DNA of 64,000 bases from Callorhinus ursinus (Eukaryota; Chordata; Mammalia; Carnivora; Otariidae). A program made the position numbers and the translations under genes. This document shows positions 1 through 11,935 of this stretch, piece after piece; the stretch's first letter is position 1; the number at the start of each line of letters is the position of its first letter. Under the pieces are notes generated by a model. The model did no database searches, was not told where the DNA came from, and saw only the letters and a list, made by a program, of their open reading frames with translations. The stretch covers positions 16,585,066 through 16,649,065 of the forward strand of contig NW_020312785.1 of assembly GCF_003265705.1 (NCBI RefSeq), in the 5' to 3' direction.

Positions 1-705
1 CTGAGATCTTTATTCAAAAAGAGCAAGACCTTTCCTATATTTGCTATGTTGTCTTTTATACCCTTTCTTTTCAATTTTTCTTTCCTTTGCCACATTAATA
101 AAGACCTTTTAAAAGCCTGAATTCACTTAAAATTAATTACAAAAACCCTTCAATTTAATTTCTAGTAAACTGTTTTGATGCCAGGGTCTAAACACAATTT
201 ACTAGGAAGGAGTTGGTTTTGGGGTGGGATGTTTGGCTAGATTTGGAGTATAAATAGTATTCCTATTTATTTTATTGTTTTTTTTTAATTGCTACTAAAT
301 ATCACACATTTAAAATTAAAGAGAAATAAAACCTCTTTAGGTAATAATATAATGTTAGGCCCAAAATGTTAATGTACTGTGCTTCATTTATGCATTACAT
401 CTGTGTTTTCTTCCCTGTAAGTGAATTCATTAATTTAATCTTATTAATTCAATTCATATTTATGCTCTGCATTTGCTCTTTATATTCAGTTATTTTCACA
501 TTGTTCTTAATAAAATGTAATGATGTGGAATATTGAATTTAGTCTTACTATGTTAAGTTTAATTAAAATCAACAAAAACATTTAGTTTTCAGTCCCACGG
601 GGTACTGTAGATGAGTGGCATGAAAGTTGTTTATCAGTATTATCAAAAAAGGAACCCCTTTGCCTATATCTGCCAGAGGCAGATCACCTCCTCAGGAATA
701 CACAT
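1..705. other. Unassigned AT-rich sequence
   Basis: No gene, SINE head, LINE motif or tandem repeat is recognisable. The stretch ends where an LTR begins at 706. Confidence 0.6.
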
Positions 706-1274
706 TGTATTAGTTTTCTAGGATTGCTATAACAAAGTGCCACAAACTAAGTGGCTTAGATATTTATTGTCTCACAGATCAAGGTGTCAGTAGGAACATG
801 TTCTTTTTTTATTTGTCAGAGAGAGAGAGAGAGAGAAACATAGAGCGAGCACAAGCAGGGAGAGGGGCAGAGGGAGAAGCAGGCTCACTGCTGAGCAAGG
901 AGCCTGATGCAGGACTCCATCCCAGGACCCTAGGATCATGACCCGGGCTGAAGGCAGACACCCAACCAACTGAGCCACCCAGGCATCCTGGAACATGTCC
1001 TTCTAAAGGCAGTGGTTTGCAGACAATTTTTGGTATTTCTTGGCTTGTAGGAAACATGACCCTAATTACTCCTTTTCTGTTTATGTGGTGTTCTCCTTGT
1101 GTGCATTTTGTTTATGACACCAGTTGTATTGTGCAAAAGCCCACAATAACAACCTATTCTTAACTAATTGTGGAAGCATGATCCTATTTTTTAAATAAGG
1201 TCACATTCAGAGGTACTTGGAGTTCAGACTTCAACTTATGAATTTTGAGAGGACATATTTCAATCCATAGAACA
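706..1274 (-). mobile_element. Solitary ERVL/MaLR-type LTR, split by a SINE
   Basis: Read on the minus strand this is an old solitary long terminal repeat of the MLT type, with TG...CA ends at 1274 and 706. Recognisable blocks are the end near 706 (tgtattagttttctagg), a 'ccacaaactaagtggctta' block, a 'tctcacag' block, 'aaggtgtcag' and, near the other end, 'aataaggtcacattcagaggta'. A Can-SINE at 802-989 interrupts it. No internal retroviral genes are present, so it is a non-coding relic. The subfamily (MLT1 or MLT2) is from memory. Confidence 0.7.
802..989 (-). mobile_element. Can-SINE (tRNA-Lys derived)
   Basis: The minus strand shows the tRNA-like head (reverse complement of 'gagccacccaggc'), the GA-rich middle and a short T-rich 3' tail at the left end. 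The 9-bp sequence ggaacatgt lies on both sides (793-801 and 990-998) as a TSD. It inserted into the older LTR. The open frames at 787-1057 on the minus strand are only translations of this SINE. Confidence 0.92.
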
Positions 1275-1379
1275 TCTCCAGAAAGTAGGCTTTGGCACTT
1301 CATTTATTATATGGATTCAAAGTCACTTTCTCTCCTAGCATCCTTAGATCTGTTTTTGTTTATAAATTGTAGAAGTTTT

Positions 1380-1570
1380 TTTTTTAAAGATTTTATTTAT
1401 TTATTTGAGAGAGAATGAGAGAGAGGGAGAGCATGAGAGGGGGGAGGGTCAGAGGGAGAAGCAGACTCCCTGCTGAGCAGGGAGCCTGATGCGGGACTTG
1501 ATCCCAGGACTCCAGGATCATGACCTGAGCCGAAGGCAGTCGCTTAACCAGCTGAGCCACCCAGGCGCCC
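1380..1570 (-). mobile_element. Can-SINE
   Basis: Complete copy from the 'ggcgcc' head at 1570 leftwards to the AAATAAATAAATAAAATCTTT-type tail at about 1384. Flanks 1364-1379 and 1571-1586 form an imperfect TSD with two mismatches, so the copy is moderately old. Confidence 0.92.
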
Positions 1571-1866
1571 AAAATGTGGAAGTTTTAACCAACTAATGAC
1601 AAAGACTTGATTTTTAAATAAAATCATCAAGAAAACAAAAACTTTTTAATAAAAATCATTCCTACTGATATAAATTTTTAATATCATATTTAAGCCTATT
1701 TCCTGTGCCCTAGAAGTAGCGTTGGGGAGCAGTGAGAAAGCCATGACTTTAGGAACAACAAAGATAATTGATGAGAAATGATTTTAAAAATTATTTATAC
1801 ATGTCAAAGTACAGTTATTAGTTTTTTCAGAAAATAATCTTATTGTTGAAAATTCTTGTTACTCTT

Positions 1867-2019
1867 GGGGTGCCTGGGTGGCTCAGTTAGTTGAATGTCT
1901 GACTCTTGACCTCAGCTCAGGTCTTGATCTTAAGGTCATGAGTTCAAGCCCTGCATTGGGCTCCATGTTGGACATAGAGCCTAATTAAAACAACAACAAC
2001 AACAAAAAAAAAAAAAAAA
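1867..2019 (+). mobile_element. Can-SINE, older subfamily with 'gagcct' end
   Basis: The head (ggggtgcctgggtggctcag) is followed by a tRNA-like body that ends at 'catagagcctaatt' and goes straight into a CAA/A-rich tail, without the CT-rich block of the other copies. TSD cttgttactctt (1855-1866) and cttgtcactctt (2020-2031) has one mismatch. Confidence 0.9.
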
Positions 2020-2031
2020 CTTGTCACTCTT

Positions 2032-3513
2032 AAGATGTTTTAGGTGTTTCTGATTACTTTTCATTGTCAGTCAAGACTCCTTTCTTTCTACATCTGCTGA
2101 AAGTTAAAACTTAATTATGTCTCTACTTAAAAGAAAAGCAAATAAACTCCAATTAAAAGATTACATTCTGAAAAAAATGATTCCCTTTTGTATATCTTTT
2201 TTATAATGAAACTTCATCAAATAAGGATAATATTATTTTTTTAAGTTCAAATAACATAGCATAATTTTAGTACTCATTTTAAAATGTTTTTTTTACAATG
2301 AATTACTATGTTAGCTTTTATAAAATGCAGAAACAATAGTCTAGGTCTCTCATAGAGGATATGTTTTCTTCTCAAGAGATTTTGCCCTGAAAACACTTCT
2401 GTGGGGGCACCTAAATGACTACTACTCATGTTATATAGATTGAAAAGGTCATGCTCAAGCATCTTTTCCATTACACAGCCCATTAATCAGGAAATCACTG
2501 CCTAGTTTTGCTTGAAGGCTTTTGATGTTAGAATTTTTTTGTGGTTAGAAATTTCTGTGTGTGTGTGTGTGTGTGCACGTGTGTGTGTTTCTATCTTACA
2601 GTCTCTTCAATTCTTGATTGCTCCAACAAAATTACTCGTGCCTTGTTGGGTGTAATTGTTGACAGAATTGTGTTGCTGAAATATTATGTTCAATAAACTC
2701 TGGAGTTTGATCCCTGCTTGTGTATATGAATCCATATTTATCTCTGCCATATCCATGTGTCTTCCAAAGATAATAACCACGAAAGGTAAAACAATTGAGC
2801 AACTAGCACATCACCTGATCAGCAATTTATTTGGTTCTGAATATAGTACCCAATATACTGGGGGAAATGATTGATACTTTACTCCACTGGGTCAAATTAT
2901 TTGCTTTACCCTGAAGTAAAATTGTATTTTTACCTTAAGCCACTCTTCCACTTTTTCAATAATTTGCTCACTTTCTTTTCCTCTTCTATGAGTCAAGATA
3001 AGACCTTGGATGATAAGCCAATCTCCTTTGTAATGTAATGGGGACATATGACTATGGGAAAGAAGAAATTATTATTTTCTTTTATACATAAAAGACTGTT
3101 GTGAGGAGTATAAAGAAGACACAAATCCTACTTTTAAGACATTTCAAGTAGAAAGTATCTCTGAGTGTTAATTCTTTGTCTTAATACTTGCATCTAGTTC
3201 TCATCAGCCTAATGCTTTATCATTAGCTTAGCTTATGTGTCTATAATGCTACAAATAAATTCAATTCATAAAATGATTTCACCCCTCGAGAAGCTTAATT
3301 GTATTTATCATTTTAATTGTATTATTCCTTAGGTTGAAAAAGACTATAAATTATAAAATCATTGCATGCATCCCCATTATATTAGAAAGTTTATATAAAA
3401 CCTAATAAAATACATGTAATTCCATTTTACTTCGTACAGGCTTACATAACGTTATGATCTCCAAAATAGAAGGTTAGTAAATGGATGTTATTCAGATAGG
3501 TTGAACCTTATTC
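2032..3513. other. Unassigned sequence
   Basis: AT-rich sequence with one TG microsatellite (2556-2588). The short frame at 2686-2874 (62 codons, plus strand) has no recognisable domain and is probably chance. Confidence 0.55.
2556..2588 (+). repeat. (TG)n microsatellite
   Basis: A run of TG dinucleotides interrupted once by 'cacg'. Potentially length-variable. Confidence 0.9.
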
Positions 3514-3523
3514 TAGTAACTCT

Positions 3524-3746
3524 TTTTTTTCAAGAATTTTATTTATTTATTTATTTGAGACAGAGAGATACATAGAGAGAGAGAGAGAGAGAGAGAGCAG
3601 GAGCAGTGGGGAGAGGCAGAGGAAGAGGGAGAAGCAGACTCCTTGCTGAGCAGGGAGCCCAACATGGGGCTCAATCCTAGGACCTGGAGATCATGACCTG
3701 AGCCGAAGGCAGACACTTAACAATATGAGCCACCCAGGTGCCCCTG
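3524..3746 (-). mobile_element. Can-SINE
   Basis: Minus-strand copy with head near 3744, an expanded GA run at about 3578-3597 and a tail of repeated 'attt' at the left. TSD tagtaactct (3514-3523) and tagtcactct (3747-3756), one mismatch. Confidence 0.9.
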
Positions 3747-3756
3747 TAGTCACTCT

Positions 3757-4787
3757 CTTAATAACCTATGTTATTTTAAAAAGCTATAATCTTTCATGCT
3801 TTGGAATCTGATATTTAAAGGACTTTCCTTTGGCATCACTTATTAAATCTATATCTGTTATCTGTCATGTTTCTGTCTTATACCATGGAAGTTGCTGAAA
3901 ACACATCAGGTTCTTTTACAGTTCAAGATTATTGTGTGCAAATATCAAATATGGTGTGGTCACAAAGTAGAACACTGACTCAAACGTAGCATAAGTATGA
4001 TAGATATGTACATACACATTTACATATACAATTAGAATATAAGATTAAGACTTGATGGAAGATGTCAAGGAATAAACTTCATTATCAGCAAAATACGTCT
4101 ACATTTGTCCAGCATGTTGCTAGACCTCAGCACCATGGAGAGTGGTCCCGCAGCTCTGGGGCTCATACTCCTGAGCAGGGTGCTGCCCAAATTTCTGAAG
4201 GGATGTGGTGAGGCTGTTATTGGAAGGACCGAATTTAGTTAGAGATGAAAACTAGCTGCTACTGCCAATGAAAAGTGCTACTGCGGGGAGGGATCACCGA
4301 CAGAAAGAGCAGGCAAAGAAGGAGCAAGTCCTTGTCACTCTTCCTGATTTCCAGTCTCCCTCTATTGTTCTCTATTAGTGTAATGTAATAAGAAGCCAGC
4401 TGGCATATAAAAAATGTAGTTTGCAGATTCCCATCCCCACCATCACAAAGTAGGACATAGATCATTGGGTTTAGAGTTGAAAGAAAATAGTTTAACGACT
4501 GGCAACCTAATAATAACCCAAGAGCTTTATTGATGCAGCAGCCACCAATGCCTTCTGTCTTTGTCCATGCACTTGTTCTTGTCATAATTGTCAATATCCC
4601 TCTGGCTGTAATGCAAGAACAGTGTGCTTTGGGTCCTTGCCACAGCTCTCAGGGTCCATTCACCCCATCTCCTCTCTGGCAGTGTCCTTGGCTAAGACTC
4701 TAACTCCTGATCCAGCTCCGACTCTGGAGCTTGAGGCAATTTTTGTAAGAGACCAATTTTTGCCAAATTCATCTTTAAAATTAATGA
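3757..4787. other. Unassigned; GC-richer block at about 4100-4745
   Basis: 3757-4100 is AT-rich and unassigned. 4100-4745 is clearly richer in G+C. It contains a 111-codon minus-strand frame (4259-4594) with no motif I recognise. The block looks like a degenerate interspersed repeat, but I cannot name its family. Confidence 0.4.
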
Positions 4788-5099
4788 CATCTCATTTGTA
4801 ACAATATGGGTAGAGCTAGAGAGTATAATATTAAGTGAAATAAGTCAGTCAGAGAAAGACAAATACCATATGATCTCACCGGTATGGGGAATTTAAGAAA
4901 CAAAACAAATGAGCAAAAGAGAAAAAAAATGAGAGAGAGACAAATCAAGAAACAGACTCTTAACTATAGAGAACAAACTGATGGTTACCAGAGGTAAGAA
5001 GGGTGGTGGGGGGATGGCTGAAATAAGTGATGGGGATTAAATAATACATTTATCATGATGAAAAAATAAAATAAAATAAAATTTTAAAAAACCAAAAAA
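4788..5099 (+). mobile_element. LINE-1 3' end, 5'-truncated
   Basis: The sequence matches the last part of carnivore L1: 'acaatatgggtagagctaga', then 'gtcagagaaagacaaata', then 'ccatatgatctcac', the 3' UTR and an AAAAT-rich tail. Only about 0.3 kb is left, so most of ORF2 is missing. Confidence 0.85.
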
Positions 5100-5860
5100 G
5101 AGAGTGGGTACTTGAATATTATGATCCAGTTATTTTGCCAAAAATATACTTAGATTCCATACTCACAGATAGAGAGTTAAATGTAAAATGCAAAACAGCA
5201 ACAAACTAGAAAAAAAATTATAAACTAGTGTATATTTTGTTTTGCATAAGATACAACCTTTTATAACATTGAGGTAAAGAAAAAAGTCACAAAAGAAAAT
5301 TTTCATATATTGCATTATGTATAAAGCAAAACTTCCCAACATCAAAACACCATTAACACAAATATAAGGCAGATTATCAGCTGTGGAAAATGTTCTTAAT
5401 ATATAAGGAGTAATAATAAATAGATGCCTAACCATTAGAAAACTGGGCAAAAATGTGGCAAAGCAATAAAGGAAAAAGAAAGATGGGTGACCAATAAAGA
5501 TAAAAATGTTTTCCTCATTACTAATCAAAACAATTCAAATTAATACAATAGGGAGATAGCATTTTTTACTTAATTTTGCACAGATCTAAAAAATGATAAT
5601 GGCATCGTTGGTAAGGGTGAGATGAAGCAAGCCCTTTTATGCTTCTAATCAGAATATAAATTGTTTCAGGCTTCTGGAGGGTAATATTAGCAATCTATAT
5701 CAAAAGTTTTAAATATATTTTCCCATTTCTACCTAGTAATTCTATTTTTAGCAAATCATTTGAAAGAATAATCAAATATATTTAGGATATACATATATAT
5801 TGCTATATGAGTTGTTTACTACAGTATCATTTTAAACATTTATTATGAAATATTAAAAGA
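5100..5860 (+). mobile_element. Old L1M-type ORF2 fragment
   Basis: Degenerate ORF2-like blocks in the plus direction include 'actgggcaaaaatgtggc', 'ttactaatcaaaacaattc', 'gggagatagcatttttt' and 'cccatttctacctagtaatt'. They run in the order expected for L1 ORF2. The open frame on the minus strand at 5163-5528 (121 codons) is antisense to it and not a gene. Confidence 0.7.
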
Positions 5861-6578
5861 TATGAAAAATATGAAGATTAGAGCAGTGAACACCCATGTG
5901 CCCAGCATCTGTTTATATGATAAAGAAATAAATCATTATCAATAAAGTTGAAAATAAATACATAATAAATAAATAAAATTGATTTTTTTGTTAAAATTCA
6001 ACTAAGTGTATTTTTGAATGGAAAATTTTATATAGGTGGGCAAATAAAATATAAATAAAAACATTTTGCATAAATGAGGAGGAGATCTGATATTAAATTA
6101 TTTTATGAAGTAACAATCTTGCTTAAAATTGGCCAAGAAATAGGCAAATTAATAAGTGAAGGAAATTACTGAGACCTAAAAGGTCAGAACCACTTCAGTG
6201 TCACAATGAGGATGGTGCAGATTGTGGGTTTTTTTTTTAATAACATTGCCCATTTTATAAAAATTGGACTTATGAAGGACCAAAATGAGAAAGTTTTGGG
6301 TTAAATTCTGTATCCAGTGGTTATCAATTATTAATTGTTTGCCTTTGGGGAAATTCATTTAATTACTCAAAAGCTGAGTTTTCTCACATAAAAAATGAGA
6401 ATTGTAACAATAACGGAGTTGTTTGCAGGATAGATGCTTTTTTTACGTTATGAGACATGGCATATGTTATAACATGAATCAGTCCTCACAGACTGTGAAG
6501 ATTGTTTTAAAAAAATCCCAAACTGACTATATATACAAAGGAAATTTGTTAGGTTAAGTAAATAAAAATTAAATACAT
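5861..6578. other. Unassigned AT-rich sequence
   Basis: May include decayed L1M 3' sequence at its start. Nothing else recognised. Confidence 0.5.
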
Positions 6579-6588
6579 TGCCTAGACT

Positions 6589-6794
6589 GGGACGCCTGGG
6601 TGGCTCAGGTGGTTAAGCTCTGACTGTTGATTTCAGCTCAGGCCATGATCTCAAGGTTATGAGTCGGAGTCCCATGTCAGCCTCAGCAGGCAGTCTGCTT
6701 GAGATTCTCTCTCTCTCCCTCTACCTCTACTCGGGCTCATGTGAGTGCATGGTGCTCTCACTTTCTCTCAAATAAATAAGTTAAAAAAAAAAAA
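6589..6794 (+). mobile_element. Can-SINE, 'gagattctctctc' subfamily
   Basis: Head 'gacgcctgggtggctcag' at the left, middle with 'tgcttgagattctctctc', tail 'aaataaataagtt' plus A-run. The 8-bp TSD cctagact flanks it (6581-6588 and 6800-6807). Confidence 0.9.
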
Positions 6795-7245
6795 GACTAC
6801 CTAGACTTTAATTAAATTTAGGTAGAAATTATTAGAATCTTTTCTCTGTGGTTCACTCAGCTCCCCATTCTTCAACTTTTATCCCTTGTTTTAGTACAAC
6901 TTTTGTTAACTGTCCTGGGCTCACATATGTACCCACTATCAAACAGAACAAAAAGACGTCTTCCCCAAACAAAAAAATAAAAGTCTTGGGGTAGTCACTG
7001 ATTTAGTCATCCTAACTCACAAGCACAGGAGGTGGACCAGTACATACAAATAAGACACTACCATAGCAGAGGAAGTATGGGTTTTAAGTTACATGTATCA
7101 AGATTTATATGCAATCTTTCTGACTACCTCTTGCTCTTTTGGCCACTTTATTTCTTAGGCAGGTTTCCTTCAAGTCAGTGATACAGCTATCAGTGGCCCA
7201 CACTCCATGTTATTATACCACAACTTTTAAAGGAGAGAGAGCTGA

Positions 7246-7450
7246 GGGACGCCTGGGTGGCTCAGTTTTTAAGCGTCCGACTCTTGGTTTCTACTCAGGT
7301 CATGATCTTGGGGTCCTGGGATTGGGCCCTGAGTCAGACTCTGCTCTTGGCAGAGTCTGCTGGAAATTATCTCCCTCTCCCTCTGTTTCTCCCCTGCTCG
7401 TGCTCTCTCTCTCGCAAATAAATAAATGCAACATTAAAAGAAATGATAAA
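7246..7450 (+). mobile_element. Can-SINE
   Basis: Head at 7246, CT-rich middle, AAATAAATAAAT tail. TSD aaaggagagagagctga (7229-7245) and aaaggagagagagatga (7453-7469), 16 of 17 identical. The 118-codon frame at 7139-7495 runs through this SINE and is not a gene. Confidence 0.92.
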
Positions 7451-7453
7451 ATA

Positions 7454-7548
7454 AAGGAGAGAGAGATGATTTTTCACAACTATTACCGAAATTAAAAAAT
7501 AATAATAAAATAGAGGAGAGAGAGCTGATTTTTCACAACTATTATTGA
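7454..7548 (+). repeat. 59-bp-period tandem duplication
   Basis: About 35 bp beginning 'aggagagagag' and continuing through 'tgatttttcacaactatta' occur twice, starting at 7455 and 7514. The first 17 bp also occur left of the neighbouring SINE as its TSD. Confidence 0.85.
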
Positions 7549-9395
7549 AGGTTCAGGACTTCATTCTTATTTAACAAACTTATTTCTTCTGAAATCATTA
7601 CATGGAAATAGAGACAACAGAATGTTTCTGATTGGCTTGGGCCAATCACAACCCAGTTATGGATTTGAGGGTGGAATCAAATGAATAAATAAAGCTTAGG
7701 CTATACAATTTTGTAATTGCTGCAATATACTAAATATCAGCAGGTGTAGAATACAACTTTTATCCCCCACGGTGAAACAAACATGTATCCAATATTATAG
7801 TTAATTCCTTCTGTTTTGTTCACAATTTTACATTCATGTTGTACAGATGTAATCACTTACTTGGAATAGTTACCAAAAATATTTTGGTTATTTAAGTGAG
7901 TATCTGTAGGCATACCTACAATGATTCTATTTATTTTAATACATATTAGCTTCTTATTTAAAGTTGAATAATTATATTATTGTTAAATTATACATTATAG
8001 AGTATATATGCAGGTATGTATGTGTACATATATATGGAATTTTGAAGTTCAAAGATGAACAAAATTATCTAGAAACAGAAGGTATATCCAACTCTGCATA
8101 CTACTCTGAGAAATGTTTAAATTCTAAACTGATATTGGGAACAGCAATAACTGAAAATGTTTGCTGAGTAGGGTATTCAATGCCTGTCTTTTTTATACTA
8201 AAAGACTGCTTTATGATTTCGGTGTATCACCCTTTCCTGGATTTGTATTATATGTTATAAATGAAGTAATATCCAAGTTCCCCTTTAGTGTGGAGAAGTA
8301 TAATGGCCACATGAATTTATTTATAAACTATAAAGTATATGTAGTTGTTATTTGATTAGAAAAACCACTTGTAACAATACCTGCATGAAGGCATATATTC
8401 TAAAGATTCTTAAGCTACATGTTGTCTACCCTTTAATGGTAAATTTTGATGTATCCAGAGAGAAAAATAAAATAGAATGAGGGTTAATCAGGAGATTGTG
8501 ATGTGCCAAAGTCCACATAAAAATGTACAATTAAGATTCTAAAGGTAATGTAAAGGCAAAAGAGGGAATTGCTTTCTTAAGGCACAGTTTCCCCTAAAGC
8601 AGTGTGGATCTATTTGTTTTTTGCAAAATATTTGCATGTGATATTGTATAGACAGTTATTAAAATGGGAATATTTTTTCCTGTATGATCTCTTTTCATCC
8701 TTACAAAGGCTAATGTATGTGCAGCTGATAATATGTTGCTTACATGTTGCCAAATGTTTTAGCTTGCCTTTATCACTTACCTCTTTGTGTTTTTCTCATT
8801 AGATTTAACTTACTATTGAAGAAACAAGAGAAATGTGGTCGCATATGGCAAGCAGTAGAAGTAGATAATATTCTGTTTCTCTGTTTCCAAGAGCAGTGAT
8901 ATGCACTATATTTGTCTGCTTAGATTGAAGTCCCAACCTCCCTTAATGTTACAACATATGAACTATTGTTGTCAATTCATTTCTGTCTCTACTCCCAAAT
9001 CACATAAATTGCTTCTCTATCTTGTTTTTATTTATTTATTTTTTTTAGGTACTGGCAGTTTTTACAGTAAACACTTTTACTATTGAGAGCCTATCACAGA
9101 CAAGTACAAAACATTAGAAAATATAGCCACGCACAGAAGTCACAGAGACTGTTTTTGTACCTTATATAAAAAAGACAAATGAAAATTTCAATAAGATATT
9201 AAAATATTTTTATACATTGAGCCTACTTTGGGATAAAAAGCTGATATTAAGAAAGTGAAAATCAGAGGCCATAGCAAATATTTGTAGTATATGTGCATAC
9301 TCCTATTCTTATCATTCATCAATGTTAGTTTTGCAAAATTCCCATAATGGATTCCTTCTCACTTGATTAAGTGATTTCAAAAGCATATATGAGTA
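7549..9395. other. Unassigned AT-rich sequence
   Basis: Several short frames (7964-8167, 8161-8355, 8602-8802, 8901-9086, plus strand) have no recognisable motifs. I see no repeat family I can name. Confidence 0.5.
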
Positions 9396-9407
9396 TATAC
9401 TTCCTTT

Positions 9408-9594
9408 CTTTTTTCTAAAGATTTTATTTATTTATCTGAGAAAGAGAGAGAGCACATGAGAGGGGGGAGGGTCAGAGGGAGAAGCAGACTCCCTGCTAAG
9501 TAGGGAGCCCAATGTGGGACTCGATCCCGGGACTCCAGGATCATGACCTGAGCTGAAGGCAGTTGCTTAACCAACTGAGCCATCTAGGTTCCCT
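9408..9594 (-). mobile_element. Can-SINE
   Basis: Minus-strand copy with tail 'aaagattttatttatttat' at the left and a mutated head at the right (gagccatctaggttccc). Perfect 12-bp TSD tatacttccttt (9396-9407 and 9595-9606). Confidence 0.93.
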
Positions 9595-9606
9595 TATACT
9601 TCCTTT

Positions 9607-10477
9607 ACTTAAAACTCGCTTCTAGAAATATAACATTGAACCTTAGTTATCTATAGCATGATATAGAATTGATGCAATTAATTCTTCCCTTGGAGGCCCA
9701 AATATGTGAAATTATGACACAGAAAGCATTTATCCACAATATAATTGGACTTATATAATCAAGAAGTTGGCCACATTGATGCATGTAATGAACCACAAAT
9801 AGAAGAAAAATGATAATGCTAATGAATAGAACTGGAGATGTCCCCCTTTAGCACACACATTTACTCATTCTCTGAAAACAGATAATTTTGTACTGGTTAC
9901 CCCTTACGCACTAGGCAGTAATATATTTGTCTCCTAGAGGAACTAAGCATCTAGTGAAAAAGAAAGACGTGTATGAAGACAACTTATGGTACAAGCAAAA
10001 CAGGCAACAAACAAAATGCATGAACAAAAAGCTGAAGTCACAGAAGATAACAACTATCATAGTGACAGTAAGGCTTCAAAGAAAAGATAACACTCAATAT
10101 TCATGTTTATTCAGCTGCTTTTATTTAGTGTAGGATCAAATGGAATTTTTATATAATATTGGTTGCTTGCTCTATTAATTTTGCAAAGCAGATACTGTCT
10201 TTTAAGCTGTAAGAGTGATAAAGCAACCATTAAATTATCACTGAGTTATCACTTATATGCTATTTCACAATTGTCTAAGTGGAAAAGTCTCCATCTTCTC
10301 TGAGTCTTTGAAAAACAAATGGGAAGAATGTGAAGAAATGGGAATAGGTCTGTGGATCCACTTACTACCATTTACTAAGATAGGGATGGGGCATGGTGCT
10401 CTTCTCTTAGATATATACTTTGTGAAATTTTCACTATGAGGAGGCTAATTAACATATCCATCACCATCCAACATCAT
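9607..10477. other. Unassigned sequence
   Basis: Ordinary AT-rich sequence. The short frames at 9927-10133 and 10257-10439 show no domain. Confidence 0.5.
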
Positions 10478-10549
10478 CATTTTTTCTTTTTCTTCTTTTT
10501 CTCCCTCCCTTCTTCCTCTCCCCCTTGCCTTCCTTTTGCCTTCTTGCCT

Positions 10550-10593
<44 letters not shown>

Positions 10594-10606
10594 TCNNNNN
10601 NNNNNT

Positions 10607-10654
<48 letters not shown>

Positions 10655-10712
10655 TTTCTTTCTTTCTTTCTTTCTTCTCTCTCCTCCTTCCTTCTTTCCT
10701 TCCTTCCATATA
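10478..10712 (+). repeat. Polypyrimidine tract, (TTTC)n, with assembly gap
   Basis: A TTTC tetranucleotide array flanked by irregular CT-rich sequence. Ten N bases at 10596-10605 sit inside the array, so its true length is unknown. The frames through it (10436-10753 on plus, 10461-10709 on minus) are low-complexity artefacts. Confidence 0.97.
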
Positions 10713-11113
10713 GTCTTGCAGTCCTAGTATTTGTGCTAAATGAAGAAGAGTAGTTTGGAGTTGATTGTGGTCTTCAGCCGGTTGAAACCTATTTCAACTT
10801 CATAAAGACTATTTTGTTTTTTGTTGTTGTTGTTGTTTTACCATAAATAAGATGATTAACTTTGAGATAGATATTGAAGATGATGTCCTGAAAATTTTAC
10901 TGAGAAGAGTTTACAGTAACTAAATTTTAATATCTACTTAATAACCATCACTGACCTATGTGAGAAAAAAATGTATGTACTAGACAAGTTCACGAGTAAA
11001 TGGTATAAAGGATTTTACAAAAAATACAAAAATGAGTGCATCTTTCACTCTACTAATTAATGTATAGAAAGCATGATATAATGAGTCTTCTTTAGTCTAC
11101 ACAGACTGCACTA
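10713..11113. other. Unassigned sequence
   Basis: Contains a short (TTG)n run near 10816-10838. Nothing else recognised. Confidence 0.5.
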
Positions 11114-11115
11114 TA

Positions 11116-11935
11116 CATGCATACGTTGGAGATATTGCAGAGTCAGCCCCAGACCATCACAATTAAATGGATATCATAATAAAGCAGGCCAAATAATTTT
11201 TTTTGGTTTCCCAGTGCATATAAAAGTCATGTTTACACTATATTGTAGTCTATAGAGTGTGCAGCAACATTATATCTAAAAAATGTATATAACCTAATTT
11301 AAAAATACTGTATTGTGAAAAATGCTAACCATCATCTGAGCTTTCAGGGAGTCATAATCTTTTTGCTGGTGGAGGGTCTTGCCTCAGTGTTGAAGGCTGC
11401 TGACTGATCAGGGTGGCAGTTGCTGAAGGCTGGGTTGCTGTGGCTACTTCTTAAAATGATAACAGTGAAGTTTCCCACATCCACTGACTCCTCCTTTCAC
11501 TTGAACACTTAGAGGATATTGTAAGGTTATTGACCTAATTTCAATATTGTTGTGTATCAGGAAATAGAGAGGCCTGAGGAAAGGGAGAGAGATGGGGGAA
11601 CAGCCCATTTATTGAGCAGTCAGAACACATGCAACATTTATTAAGTTCAACATCTCATATGGGTGTGGTTCATGGTGTCCCAAAACAATTACAATGGTAA
11701 CATGAAATATCACTGATCACAGATCACCATAACAAATATAATAATAACAAAAAAGTTTGAAATATTACAATAATTACCAAAACATGACACTGAGACATGA
11801 AGTGAGCAAATGCTACTGGACAAATGGTGCTGATAGATTTGCTTGATGCAGGATTGCCACAAACTTTCAGTTGATAAAGCCCACAACATCCATGAAGCAC
11901 AATAAAGGAAAGCAAAATAAAGTGAAGTATTCCTG
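11116..11935 (-). mobile_element. Tigger1-type DNA transposon, internally deleted
   Basis: Both ends match the pogo/Tigger1 family as I remember it. The left end has 'ggagatattgcag' and 'ggtttcccagtgcatataaa'; the right end has 'gatcacagatcaccataaca' and 'gaagtattcctg'. TA dinucleotides flank it at 11114-11115 and 11936-11937, as expected for a Tc1/mariner-superfamily insertion. The family's full length is about 2.4 kb and only 0.82 kb is here. The junction lies near 11480, where 'catccactgactc' runs into 'ctttcacttgaacactta', so the central transposase gene is missing. The minus-strand frames at 11710-11957 are remnants without meaning. Confidence 0.85.

Noticed and set aside
787..1057. Minus-strand frames starting MFQDAWVAQLVG and similar ones at 17569, 32248, 43192, 49129 and 50479
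   Set aside because: All share peptides such as WVAQLVKHLPSAQVMIPGSWD, which is translated Can-SINE.
5163..5528. 121-codon minus-strand frame with hydrophobic stretches
   Set aside because: It is the antisense of a degraded L1 ORF2. The apparent membrane segments come from AT-rich codons.
10436..10753. Open frames of 60 to 105 codons on both strands through the TTTC array
   Set aside because: Low-complexity translation (SFFL and RKKE repeats) running across N bases. Not a gene.
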